Of a DNA stretch of 57,861 nucleotides, positions 50,824 through 57,861 are shown one piece after another. The notes under the pieces are model-generated. The model did no database searches. It saw nothing but the letters and a program-made list of their open reading frames with translations, and was not told the origin of the DNA. Numbering within the stretch: position 1 is the stretch's first letter; each line of letters opens with the position of its first letter. The position numbers were made by a program, and so were the translations under genes. The DNA is taken from positions 1 through 57,861 of the forward strand of contig CADBFO010000021.1 of assembly GCA_902794005.1 (NCBI GenBank). Direction: 5' to 3'. The DNA comes from an uncultured Bacteroidia bacterium (GTDB lineage Bacteria; Bacteroidota; Bacteroidia; Bacteroidales; UBA932).

Positions 50824-51624
50824 CTATTTGGGCTGTTTTCCGATATACGCCAGGATACCGCCGTCCACATAGAGGATGTGGCCGTTGACGGCATCCGAAG
50901 CCTTGGAGGCCAGGAAAACGGCAGGACCGGCGAGTTCATCAGGGTCCAGCCAGCGGCCGGCAGGGGTCTTGGCGCAGATGAAGGAGTCGAAGGGATGGCG
51001 GGAACCATCGGCCTGCCTTTCGCGCAGCGGAGCGGTCTGGGGCGTGGCGATATATCCGGGGCCGATGGCATTGCACTGGATGTTGTACTCGCCGTATTCC
51101 GAACAGATGTTGCGCGTGAGCATTTTGAGGCCACCCTTGGCGGCGGCATAGGCGCTCACCGTCTCGCGGCCCAGTTCGCTCATCATGGAGCAGATGTTGA
51201 TAATCTTTCCCTCCCGGCGCTCCATCATCTCGGGAACGACGGCGGCGGCGCAGATGTACGGCCCCACGAGGTCCACATCGATCACCCGCTGGAACTCGGC
51301 CCGGGACATCTCGTGCATGGGAATGCGCTTGATGATGCCGGCGTTGTTCACCAGGATGTCAATCCGGCCCACCTCCCGATGGATTCTGTCCACAAGGGCT
51401 TTCACGGCCACCTCGTCGGTGACATCACACACATAGCCGTGCACGTTGGTGATACCGGCCTCCCTGTAGGCTTCCAGGCCCTTTCGCATGGAAGCCTCGT
51501 TGGAGGTGTTGAAAATGATATGCTCGACGCCCGCCTCCACGAAGGCCTTGGCGATGGCGAAGCCAATCCCATAAGCAGCCCCGGTGACCCAGGCGTTCTT
51601 TCCTTTCAGTGAAAAGATATCCAT
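50824..51624 (-). CDS. kduD: 2-keto-3-deoxygluconate 5-dehydrogenase (KduD-like SDR)
   Basis: NAD(P)H-dependent short-chain dehydrogenase of 266 residues that reduces DKII to KDG. SDR motifs are visible: TGAAYGIGFAIA (TGxxxGIG cofactor loop), NNAG, the catalytic Ser in INICSMMSELG and the YxxxK motif YAAAK. Relatives are often named gluconate 5-dehydrogenase. The adjacent kduI and KDG kinase make KduD activity the better guess. It lacks a signal peptide, so it is cytosolic. It lies 48 nt before the EIIC gene and 3 nt after the MFS transporter gene. Confidence 0.85.
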   Translation of the reverse strand: MDIFSLKGKNAWVTGAAYGIGFAIAKAFVEAGVEHIIFNTSNEASMRKGLEAYREAGITNVHGYVCDVTDEVAVKALVDRIHREVGRIDILVNNAGIIKRIPMHEMSRAEFQRVIDVDLVGPYICAAAVVPEMMERREGKIINICSMMSELGRETVSAYAAAKGGLKMLTRNICSEYGEYNIQCNAIGPGYIATPQTAPLRERQADGSRHPFDSFICAKTPAGRWLDPDELAGPAVFLASKASDAVNGHILYVDGGILAYIGKQPK

Positions 51625-51627
51625 AGA

Positions 51628-53076
51628 TTAAATCTCGACAGGTTTGTACTTGGGAACCAGCGACTTCATGATGATCCAGCCCAGCAGATAGGCCAGACCG
51701 CAGAAGCAGAACATGATGAAGTAACCGGCCGGCTTTCCTTCGAAGCCCATGAAATGGAAGGCGGCACCCTGCCCCTCAGCATAAGTGAACAGGTTACCGG
51801 CCACCTTCTGGATAATCATGGAGCCCAGACCGCCCGCCATGGCGCCGATTCCGGTAACGGAAGCGATGGTGCTCTTGGGAAACATGTCACCCACGGTAGA
51901 GAAGATGTTGGCGCTCCAGGCCTGGTGTCCCGCACCGGCGATACCGATGAGGACGGCCGGCCACCAGGGGCTGTAGGCGCCCAGCGGCTGGGCGGCAAGG
52001 GCCACCAGCGGGAAGAAGGCAAAGATGAGCATGGAAAGCATTCGGCCCGCATACGGATCCATCCCCTTCTTCTCCACGAAGAGCTTGGGCAGATAGCCGC
52101 CGAACAGGGAAACCACCGTCACGATGGCGTAGAGGGTGAAAATAAGGCCCTGGCCCAGCGGAGAACTGGCCGGTGCATTGAACTGGTCCTGAAAATAAGC
52201 GGGAGCCCAGAAAAGGAAGAACCACCACACGCCATCGGTGAGGAACTTGCCCACGATGAAACTCCACGTCTGCCTGTAGCGGAAGCACTGCATGAAGGGG
52301 ATGGACTTCTCGTCGGCCGAGGAAGCCTTGACGGCCGCATCCTCGGCATCGTCCTGGTGAATATACTCCAGTTCCGCCGTATTGACGTGCCTGCTCTTTT
52401 CAGGCTTGTCATACATGAACTGCCAGAAGAACATCCAGAGGAAGCCCAGTGCGCCGATGATGATGAAAGCCATTTCCCAGCCCAGGTGCTTGGCAAGCGG
52501 CGGAATCAGGAGCGGAGCGGCCAGCGCACCGACGGAAGCGCCTGCATTGAAGATGGAAGTCGCGAAAGCACGGTCCTTCTTGGGGAAAAACTCGGCCGTG
52601 GCCTTGATGGCCGCCGGGAAGTTTCCGGATTCACCGAGCGCCAGGATGCCACGGCAAAGGAGGAACAGGTACACGGATACGGTAGAAATGGCCAGGGCTA
52701 CGTTGGAACCGGCCTCGACAGCCCTCAGGGCCGCCACGGAATCCACTTCGGGAACAAACCAGGTGGTGGCGATGCCGCAGGCGGCATGCATCACGGCACC
52801 CACGGACCATACGCAGATGGCGATGAGATAGCCCTTCTTGGTGCCCATCCAGTCCACGAATTTGCCGGCGAAGAGGCAGGCGATGGCGTAGAAGATGGAG
52901 AACAGAGAGGTGATGGTACCGTAGTCGGCATCCGTCCAGTGGAACTCCGGTGCAATGAATTCCTTGTAAGTAAGGGAGAGCACCTGGCGGTCCAGGTAGT
53001 TCACGGTAGTGGCCACAAACAGCAGGCTGCAGATCCACCACCGCCAGTTGGTCATCAATTTTTTCTGTGTGGACAT
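51628..53076 (-). CDS. exuT: MFS hexuronate transporter (ExuT-like)
   Basis: Inner-membrane transporter of 482 residues with 12 predicted helices, of the anion:cation symporter family that contains ExuT. The start WWICSLLFVATTVNYLDRQVLSLTYKEF is typical of these hexuronate carriers, as is DWMGTKKGYLIAICVWSVGAVMHA in the loop 2-3 region. It likely imports galacturonate and glucuronate. It stands between uxaB and kduD, 3 nt from each. The operon thus contains two different permeases, this MFS one for saturated uronates and the EIIC-type one. Confidence 0.87.
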   Translation of the reverse strand: MSTQKKLMTNWRWWICSLLFVATTVNYLDRQVLSLTYKEFIAPEFHWTDADYGTITSLFSIFYAIACLFAGKFVDWMGTKKGYLIAICVWSVGAVMHAACGIATTWFVPEVDSVAALRAVEAGSNVALAISTVSVYLFLLCRGILALGESGNFPAAIKATAEFFPKKDRAFATSIFNAGASVGALAAPLLIPPLAKHLGWEMAFIIIGALGFLWMFFWQFMYDKPEKSRHVNTAELEYIHQDDAEDAAVKASSADEKSIPFMQCFRYRQTWSFIVGKFLTDGVWWFFLFWAPAYFQDQFNAPASSPLGQGLIFTLYAIVTVVSLFGGYLPKLFVEKKGMDPYAGRMLSMLIFAFFPLVALAAQPLGAYSPWWPAVLIGIAGAGHQAWSANIFSTVGDMFPKSTIASVTGIGAMAGGLGSMIIQKVAGNLFTYAEGQGAAFHFMGFEGKPAGYFIMFCFCGLAYLLGWIIMKSLVPKYKPVEI

Positions 53077-53079
53077 AAG

Positions 53080-54519
53080 CTATAGGATGGATTTAACGGC
53101 TTCACGCATGCCCTTCTCTTGAATCAGGGACAGGTCTTTGGTGAGAAGGTCGGTCAGGCCCGGAACGGCATTGAGGTCTTCGCCCCAGATGAATGCTTCG
53201 GCCAGGACGCCCCTGGCCACCTTGGCCACGTCGCCGGTGGCCCAGAGGTCCTTCAGGAGATCCATGATCTTGGGGTCGTCGTTGGGAACGATCTCGTCCT
53301 CTCCTCTTTTGCCGCCCTTGTAATAGGTGCAGATACCGGCGAGGCCCAGGACGATGCCCTGAGGCAGTTCACCCTTGCGCTCCAGATAGGTCTTGAGACC
53401 GGGCAGGTCGCGGGTCTTGAACTTGGGGAAGGAGTTGAGCATGATGGAGGTGACAAAATGCTTCACGAAGGGATTGCGGAAGCGTTCCATCACATCGCCG
53501 GCGAATATCTCCAGCTCGTCCTTGGGCAGGTTGCAGGTGGGAAGAAGTTCCTCGAACATCACCTTGTGCACGAACTTGCCCACCTCGGGATCCTCGCAGC
53601 ATTCCTTGACGGTATTGAGACCGCTCAGATAGCCCACGGGACTCAGTACGGTATGGGGGCCGTTGAGGAGGGTTACCTTACGCTCGTGGTAAGGAGCCTC
53701 GGAAGGCACGAAGAGCACGTTGAGGCCCGCTTTGTCGGCCGGGAATTCGGCGGCGACTTCCTTGGGAGCCTCGATGACCCAGAGATGGAAAATCTCGGCC
53801 TTGTCCAGGAGACGGTCGTCGTAACCGATACGCTCGCAGAGCTGGGCGGCGGTGTCACGCGGATAACCGGGAACGATGCGGTCCACGAGGGTGCTGTACA
53901 CGCCGCAGCACTCCTCAAACCAGGCGCTGAAGTCCGGACCCAGGTTCCACAGGTCGATATACTGACGGATGCATTCCTTGAGGTGCCTGCCGTTTTCGAA
54001 GATAAGCTCGCAAGGGAAAAGGATGAGGCCCTTGTCCCTGGCGCCTTTGAAATACTCGAAACGGTGATACAACAGCTGCGTGAGCTTGCCGGGATAGGAG
54101 CCGGCGGGCTTGTCGGTAAATTTGCAGGCAGGGTCGAAGGCGATGCCTGCCTCGGTGGTATTGGAAATTACAAAGCGGATTTCAGGCTGTTCGGCCAGCT
54201 TGAGGTACTCCTCAAACTGAGTATAGGGGTTCAGTCCGCGGGAAATCACGTCAATCAGGTCCACGCTGTCCACCGGCTCTCCGTTCTGGAGCCCCTGAAG
54301 ATTCAGGTGATAGAGGCCGTCCTGTTCGTTGAGCCATTCCACCATGCCTTTCTCGATGGGCTGAACCACCACCACGGAGCCGTTGAAGTCCGTCTTCTGG
54401 TTGGTTTTCCAGATAATCCACTCGATGAATGCGCGAAGGAAGTTGCCCTCGCCAAACTGAATCACCTTTTCGGTGTACTGCTTTGCCTGCGGTGCAGACG
54501 TTCGATTAAGTCTTTCCAT
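53080..54519 (-). CDS. uxaB: Tagaturonate reductase (altronate oxidoreductase)
   Basis: NADH-dependent reductase of 479 residues that converts tagaturonate to altronate. The mannitol-dehydrogenase-type fold begins with VIQFGEGNFLRAF, the cofactor loop, and continues with VVVVQPIEKGM, FVISNTTEAGIAF and the catalytic block LLNGPHTVLSPVGYLSG, typical of UxaB. It lies 9 nt after uxaA. UxuB (fructuronate reductase) is related, but the neighbour uxaA supports the galacturonate branch. Confidence 0.92.
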   Translation of the reverse strand: MERLNRTSAPQAKQYTEKVIQFGEGNFLRAFIEWIIWKTNQKTDFNGSVVVVQPIEKGMVEWLNEQDGLYHLNLQGLQNGEPVDSVDLIDVISRGLNPYTQFEEYLKLAEQPEIRFVISNTTEAGIAFDPACKFTDKPAGSYPGKLTQLLYHRFEYFKGARDKGLILFPCELIFENGRHLKECIRQYIDLWNLGPDFSAWFEECCGVYSTLVDRIVPGYPRDTAAQLCERIGYDDRLLDKAEIFHLWVIEAPKEVAAEFPADKAGLNVLFVPSEAPYHERKVTLLNGPHTVLSPVGYLSGLNTVKECCEDPEVGKFVHKVMFEELLPTCNLPKDELEIFAGDVMERFRNPFVKHFVTSIMLNSFPKFKTRDLPGLKTYLERKGELPQGIVLGLAGICTYYKGGKRGEDEIVPNDDPKIMDLLKDLWATGDVAKVARGVLAEAFIWGEDLNAVPGLTDLLTKDLSLIQEKGMREAVKSIL

Positions 54520-54528
54520 ATCTGTGTT

Positions 54529-56046
54529 TTATAAAGTTACTCCTTGTTTAAAAATAGCGATCTCGCGGATGCCGTATTTTTCGTTGTTCACCGCTTCGCC
54601 CGATGCGGCGGCCAGCACGAATTCGATGAAACGGGCCGATACCTCTTCCATCGGCTCCCCTTGCGCCAGAACGCCGGCGTTGAAGTCAATCCAGGAAGGC
54701 TTGGCTTCGGAAAGCGGGGTGTTGGTGGAAATCTTCATGGTGGGAACGAAACTGCCGAAGGGTGTTCCGCGGCCGGTGGTAAACAGGACGATCTGGCAGC
54801 CGGAGGCCGCAAGAGCCGTGGAGGCCACGAGGTCGTTTCCGGGGGCCGACAGCAGATTCAAACCCTTGACGCTGAGGCGCTCGGCATACCTCAGTACGCC
54901 GCGGACGATGCTCTTCCCGCATTTCTGCGTGCAGCCCAGGGATTTCTCTTCCAGGGTAGAGATGCCGCCGGCCTTGTTGCCCGGCGAAGGGTTCTCGTAC
55001 ACGGGCATCCCCTGCTTGATGAAGTATTCCTTGAAGTCATTGATCAGATGCACCGTCTTGTCAAAGGTGGCGCGGTCCTGGCAACGGTTCATCAGGATGG
55101 TCTCGGCACCGAACATCTCGGGGACTTCCGTGAGCACGGTGGTGCCGCCCTGGGCCACAATCCAGTCGGAGAATACGCCCAGCAGAGGGTTGGCCGTGAT
55201 GCCGGAAAGGCCGTCGGAGCCTCCGCATTTGAGTCCCACGCGGAGTTCGCTCACAGGAACGTCCGTCCGTTCATCCTTCGAGCAGACGGCGTAGATTTCC
55301 CGCAGGCGCTCCACGCCGTACTGAATTTCGTCGTCCACTTTCTGGCACGCGAACATTTTCACGCGGGATGCATCCACAGGGCCCACCAGTTCACGGAAAG
55401 CATCCAGCTGGTTGTTTTCGCAACCGAGGCTCACCACCAGTACGCCGCCGGCATTGGGATGATGCACCATGTCGGCAAGGATCTGGCGGGTATTCTCATG
55501 GTCTTCGCCCAGCTGGGAGCAGCCATAATTGTGCGGGAAATGGACCACCGCGTCCACGGAAGATGTCTCTCCGGCAATCTCTGCCTTGAAGCGGTTCACA
55601 ATCTGTTCGCAGATGCCGTTCACGCAGCCCACGGTGGGAATCACCCAGATCTGGTTGCGGATGCCAACTTGTCCGTCGGCCCTTCTGAAACCCTTGAAGC
55701 TTGCAGCGGATTCTTCGCCGCGCTCAGAATGACACGCATCATCCCCAGGCTTGCCGGAGGATCTTACAGAATCCAGGGGTTCATACTGATAGTCCAACAG
55801 CCCTTCCAGGTTGGTCTTGATGCAGGAATGATCCACCAGGGTACCGGCTTCGGCATCCCGGGTCACATGGCCGATGGGGAAACCATACTTGACCACGTCC
55901 TCCCCCGCCCTGAGGCTGCGGAGGACGATTTTGTGGCCGCGGGGAATGTCCATCGCCAGGGTCACGCCTTCCACCACCTCTCCCTTGGAGAGATCCTGGA
56001 GGGCCACCGCCACATTGTCGGCCGGATTGATTTTGATGTATTTCAT
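54529..56046 (-). CDS. uxaA: Altronate dehydratase, with a repeat-derived insertion in the linker
   Basis: Dehydrates altronate to KDG. The N-terminal SAF domain (residues 1 to about 85) has PRGHKIVLRSL and DHSCIKTNLEGLL with iron-binding residues. The C-terminal domain begins KGFRRADGQVGIRNQIWVIPTVGCVNGICEQIV and includes NYGCSQLGEDHENT and VGLKCGGSDGLSGITANPLLG. The linker between the domains, normally about a dozen residues, is enlarged by residues 91-113, encoded by the dispersed repeat at 55708-55774 and reading in frame through a CHSERGEES element. I used ATG 56046, which shares one base with the uxaC stop (TGATG). Total length 505 residues. Confidence 0.93.
   Translation of the reverse strand: MKYIKINPADNVAVALQDLSKGEVVEGVTLAMDIPRGHKIVLRSLRAGEDVVKYGFPIGHVTRDAEAGTLVDHSCIKTNLEGLLDYQYEPLDSVRSSGKPGDDACHSERGEESAASFKGFRRADGQVGIRNQIWVIPTVGCVNGICEQIVNRFKAEIAGETSSVDAVVHFPHNYGCSQLGEDHENTRQILADMVHHPNAGGVLVVSLGCENNQLDAFRELVGPVDASRVKMFACQKVDDEIQYGVERLREIYAVCSKDERTDVPVSELRVGLKCGGSDGLSGITANPLLGVFSDWIVAQGGTTVLTEVPEMFGAETILMNRCQDRATFDKTVHLINDFKEYFIKQGMPVYENPSPGNKAGGISTLEEKSLGCTQKCGKSIVRGVLRYAERLSVKGLNLLSAPGNDLVASTALAASGCQIVLFTTGRGTPFGSFVPTMKISTNTPLSEAKPSWIDFNAGVLAQGEPMEEVSARFIEFVLAAASGEAVNNEKYGIREIAIFKQGVTL
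55708..55774. repeat. Palindromic dispersed repeat inside the uxaA coding sequence
   Basis: The 67-nt element is bounded by GGATTC (55708-55713) and GAATCC (55769-55774) and includes the typical repeat core GGATTCTTCGCCGCGCTCAG followed by AATGACA. It is fully open in the uxaA frame and sits exactly at the domain linker. Confidence 0.7.
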
Positions 56047-57461
56047 CAGAACTGGAAATAATTCTTGGCGTTGTTGTAGCAAATGTCCTCAATCATCCGG
56101 CCGATGAAGTCCATCTCGGAGGCCGGCAGTTTTCCCTGCTCCACATCCTTTCCGAAGACGTCGCACAGGATGCGGCGGAAGTACTCGTGACGGGGATAGG
56201 AGATGAAACTGCGGCTGTCTGTGAGCATGCCCACGAAACGGCTGATGAGGCCCAGGTTGCTCAGGGAATCCATCTGGCGGCGCATGCCCACTTCCTGATC
56301 CAGGAACCACCAGCCGGAGCCGAACTGCATTTTTCCGGGCACGGTGCCGTCATTGAAGGTATAGGCCATGGTCATCATCACAGCATTGTCCTTGGGATTG
56401 AGGCAGTAGAGGATGGTCTTGGCCAGTTTATCCTCACGGGTAAGGCGGTCGAAGAAACGGTGGCCGGCCGTGGCGATATCCAGATCGTGGATGGCGTCGT
56501 AACCGGTGTCGGCCCCCACCTCGGCGAACATCTTGGTGTTGTTGTTGCGGATGGCGCCGATGTGGAACTGCTGGGCCCAGCCGGCCTCGGCGTCCATGAC
56601 GGCCTGGTCGTGCAGGAAGGCGCTGCGGAATTTCTCCAGTTCCTTGGGATTGGGGGCAATGCCCAGGAGCACTTTCTTGAAGATGAGCTCAATCTCGATT
56701 TCCTTGTAATCGGCGCTGTAAAAGTTCTCCAGGCCGTGATCGGAGAGTTTGCACCCGTTCTCGGCGAAATAGTCGTGACGCTTCTTGAGGGCTTCCTGGA
56801 GGTCGGCAAAGGAGTTGATCTCCATGTCGGCGGCTTCGCCCAGGCGCTTCAGGTAGGCCTTGTAAAATTCGGGACGCTCGATGGCCATGGCGCAGTCCGG
56901 GCGCCAGGCGGGAATCACCTTCACGCCGAAGGGATGCTGGGCGATCATCTTGTGCCAGCGAAGGTCGTCAGCCGGATCGTCGGTGGTGCAAACCACCTGT
57001 ACGTCGAATTTCTTGATGAGGGCCTGGCCGCGGAACTCCGGCGTAGCCAGCTTGGCGTTGCACTCCTCGAAAATTTCACGGGCCGTAGCCGGGCACAGGA
57101 GTTTTTCGATTCCGAAAACGCGGCTCAGTTCCAGATGGGTCCAGTGATAGAGGGGGTTTCGCATGGTGTAAGGAACCGTCTCGGCCCATTTCTGGAAAGT
57201 CTCCCAGGCGCTGTGCTTGCCGCCGGTGAGATAATCCTCGGACACGCCGTTGGCGCGCATGGCACGCCATTTATAATGGTCGCCATAGTGGCCGTCCACC
57301 AGCCAGAGCTGGGTGATGTCGCGGAACTGGATGTTCTCGGCAATCTGCTGCGGAACCAGGTGGCAGTGATAGTCGATAATGGGCATCTTCTCCGCGTGCT
57401 CGTGGTAAAGTTTCTTAGCGGTCTCCGTCTGGAGCATGAAATCGGGATTGATAAAGGTCAT
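56046..57461 (-). CDS. uxaC: Glucuronate / galacturonate isomerase
   Basis: Isomerises galacturonate to tagaturonate and glucuronate to fructuronate. The 471-residue amidohydrolase-type barrel has PIIDYHCHLVPQQIAEN with the metal-binding HxH, VVCTTDDPADDLRWHK, QFHIGAIRNNNTKMF with the late histidine, and DSRSFISYPRHEYFRRILCD near the C-terminus. It is the first gene of the uronate operon in the window. The stop overlaps the uxaA start. Confidence 0.95.
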   Translation of the reverse strand: MTFINPDFMLQTETAKKLYHEHAEKMPIIDYHCHLVPQQIAENIQFRDITQLWLVDGHYGDHYKWRAMRANGVSEDYLTGGKHSAWETFQKWAETVPYTMRNPLYHWTHLELSRVFGIEKLLCPATAREIFEECNAKLATPEFRGQALIKKFDVQVVCTTDDPADDLRWHKMIAQHPFGVKVIPAWRPDCAMAIERPEFYKAYLKRLGEAADMEINSFADLQEALKKRHDYFAENGCKLSDHGLENFYSADYKEIEIELIFKKVLLGIAPNPKELEKFRSAFLHDQAVMDAEAGWAQQFHIGAIRNNNTKMFAEVGADTGYDAIHDLDIATAGHRFFDRLTREDKLAKTILYCLNPKDNAVMMTMAYTFNDGTVPGKMQFGSGWWFLDQEVGMRRQMDSLSNLGLISRFVGMLTDSRSFISYPRHEYFRRILCDVFGKDVEQGKLPASEMDFIGRMIEDICYNNAKNYFQF

Positions 57462-57495
57462 AGTTCCAAATGTTTAATTTGTATTATTGGGAAGA

Positions 57496-57519
57496 GAGTC
57501 GGGGTATCACCCCCGGCTC
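57496..57519. terminator. Hairpin upstream of uxaC
   Basis: Nine-pair stem (GAGTCGGGG at 57496-57504, CCCCGGCTC at 57511-57519, one wobble or mismatch) with a 6-nt loop, in the 70-nt gap between the upstream gene stop and uxaC. No T-run follows on the minus strand, so it may be a partial terminator or a processing site. I found no good promoter for uxaC in the gap. Confidence 0.4.
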
Positions 57520-57531
57520 CCTTAAAAAAGC

Positions 57532-57861
57532 CTACTGATTGGTGTAGGAGATGTGATAGAAACGGAGTCCGTTCACCGGAGTGGTGATGATCACCTCGCC
57601 GGCCGGGACGCTGAACTCGATGTCCTGCGGGCTGTTGGAGGAGTAGCCGCCGGGCTGGGCCTGGACGTCTTCCCCCACCGTCACCTGCACCGTACGGTCC
57701 AGCGCCTCGGAACTGCCGGTGTTGGAAACCGTAATCTTCAGCGTTCCCTGGTCGGGAGCGATGAACTTGAAGTAACGGTCCATGTCGCCGGACTTGCCGC
57801 CGAACTGGATGAAGGTGGTGTTGTACTTGCTCTTGGCGCCGGAGTGGAACAGAAGGCCGTT
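57532..57861 (-). CDS. C-terminus of a secreted protein, probably polysaccharide lyase-associated (partial)
   Basis: The last 109 residues of a protein that continues past the window edge. The visible part starts NGLLFHSGAKSKYNTTFIQF and contains a beta-sandwich with FKFIAPDQGTLKITVSNTGSS, PGGYSSNSPQDIEFSVPAGEVII and the end NGLRFYHISYTNQ. Similar modules follow pectate lyase and other carbohydrate-active domains in Bacteroidetes, and its place just upstream of the uronate operon agrees with pectin degradation, but the catalytic part is not seen. The module type is recognised by general pattern only. Confidence 0.6.
   Translation of the reverse strand, partial: NGLLFHSGAKSKYNTTFIQFGGKSGDMDRYFKFIAPDQGTLKITVSNTGSSEALDRTVQVTVGEDVQAQPGGYSSNSPQDIEFSVPAGEVIITTPVNGLRFYHISYTNQ

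Overview
The window is a GC-rich (roughly 55-60 %) piece of a Bacteroidales genome. Evidence: promoters of the Bacteroidetes type (TTTG, about 19 nt, TAnnTTTG) stand upstream of several operons, the gene families are typical (DUF4831, a DUF349 repeat protein, an OadG with a lamin-tail domain, a V-type ATPase with DUF2764, an outer-membrane thiamine TonB receptor), and lipoprotein and outer-membrane genes are frequent. The genes point to an anaerobe that ferments peptides and amino acids and also uses pectin-derived uronates. I cannot name the genus.

Layout. 1-150: start of rpsF, minus strand. 403-4652, minus: glycerophosphodiesterase, LpxL-type acyltransferase, DUF4831 protein, dipeptidase PepD. 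4806-10830, plus: POT peptide transporter, zeta-like kinase, TldD, TldE, glycosyltransferase 2. 10995-12362: TrkA. 12396-16506: sodium-pumping methylmalonyl-CoA decarboxylase (alpha, OadG-like, biotin carrier, beta). 16716-21505: IorA, IorB, aminotransferase and CoA transferase, a complete arylpyruvate (or related 2-oxo acid) oxidation unit. 21502-23998, minus: serine hydrolase and Omp85-like barrel. 24105-31353: V-type ATPase (E, DUF2764, A, B, D, I, K). 31409-35738, minus: YggS, a broken yidC, DUF349 protein. 35825-37720: trmD and sdaA. Around 37735-37877: a candidate small RNA, minus. 37912-42404, minus: thiamine TonB receptor behind a TPP riboswitch, glutaminyl cyclase, DUF1846 protein. 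42507-42925: remnant of a GH43-like lipoprotein. 43087-46285: pgi, a small barrel protein, a lipase-like lipoprotein. 46316-46638: RNase P RNA. 46704-57461, minus: uronate operon uxaC-uxaA-uxaB-exuT-kduD-EIIC-kduI-kdgK-eda. 57532 to the end: C-terminus of a secreted protein.

How they work together. Peptides enter through the POT permease and are cut by PepD and TldDE. Serine is deaminated by SdaA. Aromatic or branched amino acids go through the aminotransferase, IorAB and the CoA transferase, giving acids, reduced ferredoxin and acyl-CoA. The membrane decarboxylase and the V-type ATPase handle ion gradients. Galacturonate and 4,5-unsaturated uronates from pectin converge on KDG and then pyruvate plus glyceraldehyde 3-phosphate.

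Most interesting points: KduI carries a signal peptide, and its gene overlaps an orphan PTS-type EIIC permease that stands next to kduD. This suggests that part of unsaturated-uronate metabolism takes place in the periplasm. Other points are an in-frame palindromic repeat inside uxaA, a consensus promoter and terminator pair defining a candidate small RNA, a TPP riboswitch that may pair with its own start codon, a frame break in the essential gene yidC, and the GH43 remnant.
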